Part shown: positions 28,919 through 38,311 of the stretch, one piece after another
Layout of the letters: each line of letters starts with the position of its first letter
Numbering within the stretch: the first letter of the stretch is position 1
Origin: DASQDN01 sp963825845
GTDB lineage: Bacteria > Acidobacteriota > Terriglobia > Bryobacterales > Bryobacteraceae
Length of the DNA stretch: 64,000 nt
Direction: 5' to 3'
Assembly: GCA_963825845.1 (NCBI GenBank)
Contig: CAWGVL010000064.1
Coordinates: forward strand, 1 to 64,000
Program-made: the position numbers and the translations under genes
Notes under the pieces: model-generated
The model's database searches: none
Told to the model about the DNA's origin: nothing
What the model saw: only the letters and a program-made list of their open reading frames with translations

Positions 28919-30532
28919 ATGTTCCTTATTCTAATCTCCGCGTTCATCGGATTGTTTTGGGGAGCTGCGGCATGGGCACAGCCGTTGGATCTGCTGCTCA
29001 CAAACGGACGAGTCGTCGATGGAATGGGGAATCCCTGGTATCGCGCCGACGTGGGCATTCGCAGTGGACGCATTGCCGCAATCGGAGCATTGAAGGGGAG
29101 GCAGGCTGCGCGCACTATCGATGTTCAGGAACAGGTGATCGCTCCGGGATTCATTGACATGATGGGCGGATCGAGTTCTCCGCTGCTGACGGAACCGGCG
29201 AGCGGCCAAAGCAAACTGCGCCAGGGTATCACCACGATGTTTGCCGGTGAGGGAAGTTCGGAGGCTCCGCGCGGCGATGAGCCCCCCGTCGGTGGATATA
29301 GCTGGCGCACCTTCGGCGAGTATTTCGCCATTCTCGAGAAAAAGGGTATTTCGCTCAATGTCGTACATAATGTCGGAGCGGCTCAGATCCGACGCCTGGT
29401 AGTGGGCGTCGAGGATCGCACGCCGACAGCGGCCGAACTGGAGCGGATGCGGAAATTGGTGGATGAGGCGATGCGCGATGGAGCGGCCGGCCTATCCACG
29501 GCACTCATCTATCCGCCCGGAATCTACGCGCGCACCGCTGAACTTGTGGCGATGGCGGAGGTAGTTGGCCGCTATGGGGGCATCTATTCAACGCACATGC
29601 GAAACGAGAGTAGCAAGCTGCTCGAGGCGATTGCTGAATCAATGGAGATCGGCGAGAAGGCGGGCGTGCCGGTACATATTTACCACCTGAAAGCAGCAGG
29701 TCAAGAGAACTGGCCGTTGATGGCGAAGGCTATCGAGAAGATTCAGCAGGCGCGGGATCGCGGCCAGGACGTAACGGCGGACATCTATCCTTACATTCGA
29801 AACGGACTAGGCCTCAGCGCGCTCGTTCATCCGCGCCATTTCGCCGCTGGGGCCGATGCGTTCCTTCCCAAGCTTGCTGACCCTGAGATCCGCACGCAGT
29901 TGAGGCGCGAAATCGAAAGCACCTCGGACTGGGAGAACTGGTACCGGCATGTGGGGAGTGATTGGGACAACATCCTTATCGCGCAGGCGAAGGATAAAAC
30001 GATGGAGGGGAAGTCGATAGCAGAGGTTGCGAAAGCGCGCGGAGAGGATGCGTGGACGACATTCTTTGAACTCGTGAGAACCGGCGGTGTCAGCGTGAAT
30101 CCGAAGAGCATGAACGAGGAGCAAAAGCATTTGGCTCTGCGGACGCCGTTCGTCAGCTTCTGCACGGACGCCTCGCCTACGGACATTACTTCGGCCACTG
30201 GCGCACACCCCCGCGCTTTCGGTTCATTTCCGCGCGTGCTTGCGCAGTACGTACGACAGGATCGAGTGATTGGCATGGAAGAGGCGGTCCGCAAGATGAC
30301 CTCACTGCCAGCCAACCGGTTGAGCCTGTATGATCGTGGTCGGATCGCGGTCGGAATGGCGGCTGACCTCGTTGTGTTCGATCCAGCGCGCATTCAGGAT
30401 ACGGCGACCTTCGCGAAACCGCTGACTTTTCCCGAAGGCATCTCACACGTGCTGGTGAACGGCAAGTTCGCGGTCGAAAATGGCCGCAGTACCTCAGCGA
30501 TGGCCGGGCAAGTGTTACGACATGGTCGATAG
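28919..30532 (+). CDS. N-acyl-D-amino-acid deacylase-like amidohydrolase, secreted
   Basis: 537 residues with a signal peptide (residues 1-20, ending AAAWAQ). The D-aminoacylase features are DLLLTNGRVVDGMGNPWYRADVGI, IDVQEQVIAPGFID and TPFVSFCTDASPT, with a C-terminal beta-domain ending GMAADLVVFDP. The metal-binding HxH that normally follows GFID is absent: the text here is GFIDMMGGSSSPLL. Related proteins with this loss exist, and substrate or chemistry may differ. The family hydrolyses N-acylated D-amino acids. It is followed by a Tat-exported epimerase-like gene after ~135 bases. Confidence 0.8.
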   Translation: MFLILISAFIGLFWGAAAWAQPLDLLLTNGRVVDGMGNPWYRADVGIRSGRIAAIGALKGRQAARTIDVQEQVIAPGFIDMMGGSSSPLLTEPASGQSKLRQGITTMFAGEGSSEAPRGDEPPVGGYSWRTFGEYFAILEKKGISLNVVHNVGAAQIRRLVVGVEDRTPTAAELERMRKLVDEAMRDGAAGLSTALIYPPGIYARTAELVAMAEVVGRYGGIYSTHMRNESSKLLEAIAESMEIGEKAGVPVHIYHLKAAGQENWPLMAKAIEKIQQARDRGQDVTADIYPYIRNGLGLSALVHPRHFAAGADAFLPKLADPEIRTQLRREIESTSDWENWYRHVGSDWDNILIAQAKDKTMEGKSIAEVAKARGEDAWTTFFELVRTGGVSVNPKSMNEEQKHLALRTPFVSFCTDASPTDITSATGAHPRAFGSFPRVLAQYVRQDRVIGMEEAVRKMTSLPANRLSLYDRGRIAVGMAADLVVFDPARIQDTATFAKPLTFPEGISHVLVNGKFAVENGRSTSAMAGQVLRHGR

Positions 30533-30668
30533 GCAAGCAGCGCCCTTGATCGTGAGCAGTTCGGGCCTGCCGCCGAGATGGTTGCTCATTCGGAGAGATC
30601 GACTGAGGACGTCTACACGGACTCGAGGCATACACCTTCTATGATGGGATTAGATTGAGGAGGGTGAG

Positions 30669-31526
30669 ATGAATCGACGGACGTTCCTGGGCGCTTCAAT
30701 GGCGAGCGCGGCGGCTTTCGCACAAGGCGGTAAGCGACTGCCGATCAAAAAGGCGGTGTATATTTCGATGCTCGGAAAAGAAGGCAGTTACGAAGAGCGC
30801 TTCCAACGGGCTCGGGACGCAGGGTTCGACGAGATTGAGTGCGCGACGGTGGAGTCGCAGTCAGAGGCCGAGGAGATCAAGAAAGCGGCTGAGAATACAA
30901 AGCTACGGATCCATTCGGTGATGAATCAGGCGCATTGGAAATTTCCGCTTTCGTCCAGAGATGCCAGCGTTGTCGACCAGAGTATGAAGGGCATGGAGAC
31001 GAGTCTCCGAAATGCCAACTTTTGGGGCGCGGATACAGTCCTGCTCGTGCCTGCTGTGGTTAATCCGGAGACGTCCTATCGAGACGCTTGGACGCGGTCG
31101 CAAACTCAGATCCGCAAGCTGCTTCCATTGGCCGAAAAGATGAAGGTGGTCATCGGTATTGAGGAAGTCTGGAACAAGTTTCTGCTAAGTCCGCTCGAGA
31201 TGGCTCGCTACGTGGACGAGTTCAAGAGCCCTTGGGTGAAAGCGTACGTGGATGTCGGGAACATGGTGTTCTACGGGTATCCGCAGGACTGGATCCGGAC
31301 ACTTGATAAGAGAATCGCGAAGCTGCACATCAAGGACTTTCAATTCAAGGACCGAAAGGCCGAGTTCGTTGCTTTGCGCGAAGGAGACATCGATTGGAAG
31401 GCCGTTCATAAAGCACTCGCCGATGTCGGTTACAAGGGCACGGCAACGCTCGAATTGGGTCCCGGAGATCTTTCGTATTTGAAGGAAGTGAGCCGCCGGT
31501 TCGACATGATACTGGATGGTGTGTAG
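30669..31526 (+). CDS. sugar phosphate isomerase/epimerase-like TIM-barrel protein, Tat-exported
   Basis: 285 residues. The N-terminus has a Tat signal (NRRTFLGASMASAAAFAQ). The xylose-isomerase-like barrel shows GIEEVWNKFLLSP, AYVDVGNMVFYG and KLHIKDFQ, with a glutamate, aspartate and histidines at places where this fold binds a divalent metal. Export of this fold is common in Acidobacteria and Planctomycetes, where such proteins are thought to act on sugars. Substrate is unknown. A Shine-Dalgarno GGAGG lies just before the ATG. Intact. Confidence 0.82.
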   Translation: MNRRTFLGASMASAAAFAQGGKRLPIKKAVYISMLGKEGSYEERFQRARDAGFDEIECATVESQSEAEEIKKAAENTKLRIHSVMNQAHWKFPLSSRDASVVDQSMKGMETSLRNANFWGADTVLLVPAVVNPETSYRDAWTRSQTQIRKLLPLAEKMKVVIGIEEVWNKFLLSPLEMARYVDEFKSPWVKAYVDVGNMVFYGYPQDWIRTLDKRIAKLHIKDFQFKDRKAEFVALREGDIDWKAVHKALADVGYKGTATLELGPGDLSYLKEVSRRFDMILDGV

Positions 31527-31598
31527 CATGATTTCCATGGCTGCTGTTGACCTCGCCAGCTGTGGGGTATATGCTCACAGTCGAAATTGGAGGTCTGA

Positions 31599-32903
31599 AT
31601 GGAGCTTTGTAACCAACACTTCGCAGCGGTAGCCGTGTGTGCTGTGCTGTTATCCGCGATGCCGGCCGATGTGGCCGCCCAGCAGACGACATCGGACGGG
31701 GTCCTCATCGAGAATGCAGTCAATAAACCGGACCGCCCGTATCGGCCGGCAGGATCTTCGGACCCGCGTGACCGAGGCCCACACGTTGCCAAAGGATTTG
31801 GTAAGCGCGACCGGCGTCTTGTTTATGTAGCTCTGCCAGGCGGTTCAGCCGGCGGGCAATTCTCGTCCGAAATGAACGGGGTAGGCATTGTCGTACTGGA
31901 CGTCGACCGCAAGTTTGAGTTTGTGAAGCGTATCCCCACGTGGAACGTGCCGGCGAGCATGAGTCCGGAGGAGGTATCGGGCATCGCCGCGAGCACGACC
32001 ACCAACATGATTTATCTGGCCACGCGCGGCAGGCTCGCCGCCTTTGATTTGGGTACGGACCAGAAGGCTTGGGAGAGCACGTATGACGGGATGTGTTGCG
32101 AGCGACCGGAAGTCACGCCGGATGGCAAGACTCTGGTCGTCGGCTCTGACCTGAAGGACTTCTGGTATGTGATCGACGCTCAGAGCGGAGCCCTAAAAGG
32201 TAAGATCCAGGCGCCCAAGAGCATGTTCGCTCATAATATGGGGCTGAGCGCGGATGGCAAGACCGTGTTCATGGCTCCGAATGGGGTGACGATGACGGTG
32301 GGCGATGTGCCTTCCATGAAGGCCATCAAGACGATCACATTCTCGGACCATGTGCGCCCGTTCGTGATCAACCATGATGCGACGCGAGTCTACGCCAACC
32401 TAAACAACCTGCTCGGTTTCGAGATCGCTGATGTGAACACCGGAAAAGTCATCAAGCGTATCGAAGCTCCGGCGGAAATGTGGAAGGCGAAATGGGGTGA
32501 CCTCAACCAGCGTTTCTTCGGACACGGGTGCCCCAGTCACGGAATAGCCCTAACTCCGGATGAAAGCGAGATCTGGGTAGTGGACAACATCAACTATGGC
32601 GTGTTGGTCTATGACAATACGGGCGAATGGCCCGTGCTCAAGATGACCTTTCCGACGACGGCGTCGGCTGACTGGATTACGATGGGCATCAACGGGCAGT
32701 ACGCCTTCCTTTCATCGGGCGACGTTGTCGACGTGAAGACCAAGAAAATCGCCGCGCAGATGAAGGACGAGTACGGGAAGCCTATGCACAGTGAGAAATA
32801 TCTTGAGATGTCCTTCTCCAACGGGAAACTTGTTCGGACAGTAAGCCAGTTCGGACAAGGCCGCCCGAGCGCTGTGCAGTCGAGGCTCTCTGGCTCCGGC
32901 TGA
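31599..32903 (+). CDS. secreted beta-propeller protein of unknown function
   Basis: 434 residues with a signal peptide (residues ~8-28, cleaved after VAAQ). The rest consists of repeated beta-strand units such as GVGIVVLDVDRKFEFVKRI, PDGKTLVVGSDLKDFWYVID, SADGKTVFMAPNG and PDESEIWVVDNINYGV, as in YVTN/YncE-type seven-bladed propellers. A CC pair (DGMCCERPE) is present. GGAGG precedes the start. No catalytic motif is seen. Its downstream neighbour is the small cytochrome/helix-hairpin-helix protein, which suggests a periplasmic redox setting, but this is inference. Confidence 0.7.
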   Translation: MELCNQHFAAVAVCAVLLSAMPADVAAQQTTSDGVLIENAVNKPDRPYRPAGSSDPRDRGPHVAKGFGKRDRRLVYVALPGGSAGGQFSSEMNGVGIVVLDVDRKFEFVKRIPTWNVPASMSPEEVSGIAASTTTNMIYLATRGRLAAFDLGTDQKAWESTYDGMCCERPEVTPDGKTLVVGSDLKDFWYVIDAQSGALKGKIQAPKSMFAHNMGLSADGKTVFMAPNGVTMTVGDVPSMKAIKTITFSDHVRPFVINHDATRVYANLNNLLGFEIADVNTGKVIKRIEAPAEMWKAKWGDLNQRFFGHGCPSHGIALTPDESEIWVVDNINYGVLVYDNTGEWPVLKMTFPTTASADWITMGINGQYAFLSSGDVVDVKTKKIAAQMKDEYGKPMHSEKYLEMSFSNGKLVRTVSQFGQGRPSAVQSRLSGSG

Positions 32904-32964
32904 CCGCGACGGTAAAGTGACTGTCGGGGGTCCGCGCGAAAGCCGCTGGCGGTCTCGCACAGTC

Positions 32965-33406
32965 GTGCTGAAGATAAGCGTCGCGGCATTGCTGCTTTTT
33001 CGCTATGGCGCCAGAAACTGCTCGTGCGGTGGATTCTGATGCCAATCTCCAGGCAGTGCAGGTAGTCTGCGGCCGGTGCCATACGATCGCGGTATTTCAG
33101 AACAAACCCCGCTCGTGGGAGCGTTGGAACGACGTCTTTGCGGATATGACGCAACGCGGCGCAAACGGAACCGACGAGCAACTCGAGCGCGTCACGAAGT
33201 ATTTCCTGGAAAACCTCACGCTCGTGAACGTGAACAAATCGCCCGCAGATGAGATCGCTTGGGTGCTCGGCGTGAATGACGATGTTGCTCAAGCCATCAT
33301 CGCGCGTCGCGAACATCAGCCGTTTGCTGATATCGCTCAATTGCGTGCGGTGCCCGGTGTTGATGCAGCCAAGTTGGAAGAACGAAAGAGCCGCATTCTT
33401 TTCTGA
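32965..33406 (+). CDS. secreted c-type cytochrome with helix-hairpin-helix domain, one frameshift
   Basis: A GTG at 32965 starts a signal peptide (LKISVAALLLF). An indel in the TTTTT run near 32996-33000 then shifts the frame; the correct continuation is AMAPETARAVDS. A heme c motif VCGRCHT (CxxCH) follows at residue ~35. The second half, LVNVNKSPADEIAWVLGV and AIIARREHQPFADIAQLRAVPGV, is a ComEA/PsbU-type helix-hairpin-helix. An internal ATG at 33005 would lose the signal and is less likely. Heme attachment needs export, so this start fits. The role is unknown: electron transfer or a binding function. Confidence 0.68.
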
Positions 33407-33408
33407 TC

Positions 33409-33435
33409 GAAGTGCTACAGCGCCTGTAGCACTTC
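33409..33435. terminator. 12-bp perfect hairpin between convergent genes, overlapping the end of bcp
   Basis: GAAGTGCTACAG at 33409-33420 pairs perfectly with CTGTAGCACTTC at 33424-33435 over a CGC loop. It lies at the meeting point of the rightward cytochrome gene and the leftward bcp gene; part of it encodes the last residues of bcp (VLQAL). It is likely to end transcription in both directions, although the T-tract is weak. Confidence 0.65.
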
Positions 33436-33870
33436 TTCGGCGTGACCCGCCGGCTTGACCTTGTTGAATATTTTCGCGATTTTGCCTTGTTTGTCGATCA
33501 GGAATGTCGTGCGCTCGATACCGAAGTACTTCTTGCCGTACATGCTCTTTTCTTTCCAGACACCGTAGGCCTCCGATACGGTGTGATCGACGTCGGCGAG
33601 AAGCGGGTAGGGGAAGTTGAACTTACTTTTGAATTTCGCCTGCTTGGAAGGGGTGTCAGCAGAGATTCCGACGACGATCGTGTCGGGCCCGAACTTCGGA
33701 TACGCGTCTCGGAACTCACACGCTTCCGTAGTGCAGCCCGGGGTATCTGCTTTCGGATAGAAGAACAGGACAACGTTTTTGCCGCGGGCGGATTCGAGAT
33801 CGAATGTCTCGCCTGTGTCGGTTTGGAGTCGAATTGGGGGAGCAGGAGATCCGGGTTGGAGTTCAGCCAT
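33415..33870 (-). CDS. bcp: thioredoxin-dependent peroxiredoxin, BCP type
   Basis: 151 residues from MAELQPG. The peroxidatic cysteine is in DTPGCTTEACEF, with a second cysteine five residues on, as in atypical 2-Cys BCP/PrxQ enzymes. VVLFFYPKADTPGC and GIERTTFLIDKQGKI complete the thioredoxin-like fold. It reduces hydrogen peroxide and organic peroxides with thioredoxin. The start at 33870 (or MDMAEL at 33876) is preferred over longer ones that extend into the divergent phosphatase gene. Intact. Confidence 0.93.
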   Translation of the reverse strand: MAELQPGSPAPPIRLQTDTGETFDLESARGKNVVLFFYPKADTPGCTTEACEFRDAYPKFGPDTIVVGISADTPSKQAKFKSKFNFPYPLLADVDHTVSEAYGVWKEKSMYGKKYFGIERTTFLIDKQGKIAKIFNKVKPAGHAEEVLQAL

Positions 33871-33906
33871 ATCCATAGGGTACGGTAGTGCTTTGGTTCC
33901 GCAGCA

Positions 33907-36391
33907 ATGAAACGTCGATCTCTGTTGAAAGGTGTTGCTGCCCTGCCGGTCGCCTCGGGCATTAGCGCAGCGCTGGATACTCGCGTGTGGCTTGGGCCGG
34001 ACTATTGGGCGAATCCATTGCAGGACTGGCGAAAGACGGGCGATCGCATGGAGTGCCATGGGGCCGGCGGCGACCGCAACGTGTTCTGGCTGGTGAAAGA
34101 GATCGGGCACAAGGCCGACTTCAGAATGAGAGTTCGACTAGGTGAGCTACCCGGCGCTGATACGAACTCGCGACAGGGATGGGTGGGCTTCCGCATCGGG
34201 ATGCGCGGCCATTTCAATGACTACCGTGACACCGCGATTCGCGGACTGGGGTAGACGCCGGCATATCGGGTGACGGGCGTCTGTTTATCGGCAAAGAAAT
34301 GGACGGCGGAGCGGTGAGTCACTTCAAGACTTGACGCTGACGCTTGAAAGCAGAGGCGGCAAGCTCGATTCTGTCAGCAGACGGCATCTCCGTCGAGCAG
34401 ATTATCGCGGAGAACGAGATCCACGGGGGTGTGGCTCTCGTTTGCCACTCAGGTGAATTGCCGCGCGGATTACCTGACCGCTCTGAGCCCCGGACAGCGA
34501 ATTCGGGTAAGCCCGGTCAGCAGCGCGGCGGTTCGATGCGGTTTTGGTTCAGGGACTGGTCGCTGGACGGCGACGGCGTTGTTTCGCATCTGGAGCGTGC
34601 GTGGGGGCCAATCCTGTTTACGCAATATGCGGTGGCGGGTGGGGTATTGAAAATGACTGTGCAACTCGCGCCGATGGAAGGCAATGAACCGGTGGCGCAA
34701 TTGATGTTCAAAGGGCGAGCCGTCCGTGCAGTGCGAAGATCGATCCGTTTTCGAGACCGCGGCTTTCGCATTGACAAATGGGATTCGGCAAACGAGGTCC
34801 CGTTCGAAATTGCCTTTAAGGGACAAATATACGCGGGACGATTCGTCGTGATCCGAAGAACAGGAACCAAATCGTAGCCGGGTCGCTCACGTGTCAAGGG
34901 GATTTCGGGTTTCCCGCATGCGAGATCGCGCGAAATGTAAAGCTCGGCGCGGCCAGACATACTGTTTTTCACGGGCGATCAGCTTTACGAGGCCAATGGA
35001 GGATATGGGATTCAGCGAGCGCCACTCGAGGCCGCTCGATTAGACTATCTACGAAATGGTACATGTTCGGCTGGGCCTGGGGTGATCTCACTCGGGACAC
35101 GCCCTGCATCTGTCTACCGGATGATCACGACGTCTATCACGGCAATCTATGGGGGGCAGGCGGACGTCGAGCCGAGTATCCATCGCCCGACGACGGATCC
35201 GCAGCTGTATCAACAAACCGGCCAGGATTCCGGTGGATATACGATGCCTGCTCCTTGGGTATCATGGTGGAGCGAACACAGTCAAGCCATCTACCGGATT
35301 CTCCAGACAATCGGCCGTAGATCAGAACATCGGAGTACATTACGGGCGTTTGACTTGTGGTGGCATCGACTTCGCGATTCTCGAAGATCGCAAATGGAAG
35401 TCGGCTCCGAAAACACTTCTTCCGGGCGCTGAAGATTCGAAACGGTTGGCCTCAGAATCGCGATTGGAATTCCGCCAAACAGGGCGATGCTCCCGGCGCA
35501 CAACTCCTAGGCGAACGCCAAGAGAAATTTCTCGAGAGAGTGGGCGCAGGATTGGCCTGACACCGTGCAGATGAAAGCTGTCGTTTCCGCGACGATCTTC
35601 TGCAACCTTGCGACACTGCCGAAGGAGATGATGAGCGACGCGGGAACGGCCAAAATTCCGGTTCAGCCGAAAGGCGGTTATGCGGAGAACGAGAAGCTCA
35701 CACAGGACCACGATTCCAACGGCTGGCCGCAGACCCCCGGAATCGTGCACTGAGCGCAATGCGAAGTTGCTTAGCTGTGCATATCGCGGGCGATCAGCAT
35801 ATGGCGAGCACAGTCCAATACGGGATCGACGATTTCAACGACGGCCCGTATTGGCATCTGCAGTCCCGCTATCTCAAACATCTTCCCCAGGAGATGGTAT
35901 CCGCCAAGCGCAGGCGCGAAATGCGAAGGCGGGCGCTCTCCGAAATACCGGTGAGTATCATGATGGTTTCGGCAATCATATGACTGTGCATGCGGTCGCG
36001 AACCCGCAGCAGTTTGGCGTGACGCCGCATGCCTTGAATGAACGTGCGCCCGGGTTCGGACTGGTTATCGTTCGATAAGAAAACTCGTGTCATCCGTTTG
36101 GAGAACTATCCTCGCTGGGCTGACTTTCTCGAAAGCGGAGAGTATCCGGGGTGGCCGATCACGATACATCAGACGGACAACGGCTTGAACGGCGCGAACT
36201 GGGAGTTACGTCTTCCAGCGAAGGTTTCGGGTGTTGTGCGCGTGGTCACAGCGGACTAGAAGCAACATGTCGTTGCGTGGCCATCCACTTCAGCGATCGA
36301 CCGCATACCGGTGTGGAGCGACGGAACGTACGATGTCATGGTGGGATCGCGAGAGTTCCGCCGGTTGAAGGCTGCGTCCCGCAAGTTGTAG
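33907..36391 (+). CDS. alkaline phosphatase D (PhoD)-like protein, many frameshifts
   Basis: The start has a twin-arginine-like signal (MKRRSLLKGVAALPVASG). A jelly-roll or concanavalin-like region follows with FRMRVRLGELPGAD and GWVGFRIGMRGHFNDY. Downstream in changing frames: FFTGDQLYEANGGYG, CLPDDHDVYHGNLWG and HYGRLTCGGIDFAILEDRKWK, which are metal-binding Asp/His elements of PhoD-type phosphoesterases. The end reads DGTYDVMVGSREFRRLKAASRKL. At least eight indels are needed to join the parts. PhoD-type enzymes are exported phosphodiesterases/monoesterases. With such fragmentation only the family can be assigned. Confidence 0.65.
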
Positions 36392-36494
36392 GGCGTGCCA
36401 ATTCGCGAAGCGTTTGTTGTGGAGAGTCGTCGAACTCCAGTCGCCTGTCCTCATGGAGATATAACGTATAAAGCTACGGAAAGGAAACGAAGAA

Positions 36495-38307
36495 TTGTCA
36501 TCGCAGCCGCTGAGCCAAAACAAGCACTTGTTGAGGTGGGTGGAAAAGATGGCGGAGTTAACGAGGCCCGCCGCCATTCACTGGGTGGATGGATCCCAGG
36601 AAGAGTACGACCAGCTCTGCGCGACGAGATGGTCGCCAATGGCACATTCATTCAGTCTGAACCAGGAACTTGGCCCGGCTGTTACTATGCGCGCTCCGAT
36701 GCGAGCGACGTCGCTCGTGTAGAAGATCGCACGTTTATCTGCTCTCTCTCGAAAGACAACGCCGGTCCCACGAACAACTGGGAAAATCCGTTCATGATGC
36801 GCAGGAAGCTGAAGGAGCTTTTCAAGGGCTGCATGCAGGGGCGCACGATGTATGTGCTCCCGTTCAGCATGGGTCCGGTTGGCTCGCCATGTCGCAGATC
36901 GGCGTGCAGCTGACGGATTCGCCTTATGTCGTCGTGAACATGCGCATCATGGCGCGCATCGGCCTGCCCGTTTTCAAGGAGATCGATAAGGATGAAAAGC
37001 GCGTTGTGCCTTGCATGCACAGCGTTGGGCGCGCCGCTCGCGCCGGGCAGAAAGATGTGCCCTGGCCCTGCAACAAAGAGAAATACATCGTTCATTTCCC
37101 GGAGACTCGCGAGATCTGGTCTTACGGTTCCGGCTACGGCGGGAATGCGCTGTTCGGTAAGAAATGTTTCGCGCTTACGCATCGCGTCGAACATGGCGCG
37201 CGATGAAGGCTGGATGGCCGAGCACATGCTGATTGTGGGTGTCGAAAGTCCGGAGGGCGAGAAGACCTATGTCGCGGCAGCTTTCCCAGCGCGTGCGGCA
37301 AGACAAATTTCGCGATGCTGATTCCGCCGGAGGGCTTTGAAGGCTGGAAAGTTTGGACGGTCGGCGACGACATCGCCTGGATTCGACCGGACGGGAATGG
37401 CCGGCTGCATGCGATCAATCCGGAGGCTGGATTCTTTGGCGTCGCTCCCGGGACTTCGGCGAAAACCAACCCCAATGCGATGGCGACTCTGGCAAAGAAC
37501 ACGATCTTCACCAATGTTGCGCTGACGCCCGGAAGGCGGCGTCTGGTGGGAGGGGATGACAGACCAGCCTCCTGCCGAATGCATGGACTGGCAGGGCAAG
37601 CGAGTGGACTCCGGAGATTGGCAAAGAAACGGGCGCCAAGGCCGCGCATCCGAATGCTCGATTTACTGCGCCTGCATCACAATGCCCGACGATCGATCCT
37701 GCGTGGGAGGGGCCCGACGGTGTTCCCATCAGCGCGTTCATTTTCGGCGGCCGCCGCGCAACGAATATCCCGCTGGTGTATCAGGCATTCAATTGGAGCG
37801 CCGGCGTTTACATCGGCGCGACGATGGGATCGGAAATGACGGCTGCCGCTGCGGGGACAATCGGAAAGGTTCGGCGCGACCCGATGGCCATGCTGCCCTT
37901 CTGCGGCTATCACATGGGCGATTATTTCCGGCACTGGATCAAGATGCAGCGGATCTTGAGTGTGACGCCGCGCGTGTTCCATGTGAACTGGTTCCGCAAA
38001 GATACCGAGGGCAAGTTCCTTGGCCGGGGTTTGGCGAAAACATGCGGGTGCTGAAATGGATCGTGGATCGAGTGCGAGGCCGCACGCAAGGCAAAGAGAC
38101 AGCAATCGGATGGACGCCGTGCTACGAGATCGATCGAGTGGAAAGGTCTGGATTTTCCGCAGGAGCAATTCGAGCAACTGCAAGCCGTCGATCGCAGACG
38201 CTTGGAAGGCGGAGGTGATGGGGCACGAGGAGTTGTTCATCAACCTTCACGATCATTTGCCGCCCGAAATGATCTATGAGCGCGAACTACTGATTTGTCG
38301 TTTGTAG
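36495..38307 (+). CDS. pckG: phosphoenolpyruvate carboxykinase (GTP), many frameshifts
   Basis: The TTG start at 36495 follows AAGGAAACGAAG. In order across frames one reads PAAIHWVDGSQEEYDQLC, YARSDASDVARVEDRTFICS, NNWENPFMMRRKLKELFKGC, GGNALFGKKCFAL, the P-loop-like CGKTNFAMLIPP, IAWIRPDGNGRLHAINPEAG, SAFIFGGRR, FCGYHMGDYFRHW and VNWFRKD. The end is ERELLICRL. This is the full order of GTP-type PEPCK of about 600 residues. At least seven indels interrupt it. It makes PEP from oxaloacetate in gluconeogenesis. It is convergent with, and 4 bases from, the aminotransferase gene. Confidence 0.92.
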
Positions 38308-38311
38308 ATCG

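Noticed and set aside
28837..29157. Possible extra coding frame across the amidohydrolase start
   Set aside because: It overlaps the well-supported amidohydrolase on the same strand in another frame, and its translation shows no conserved features.
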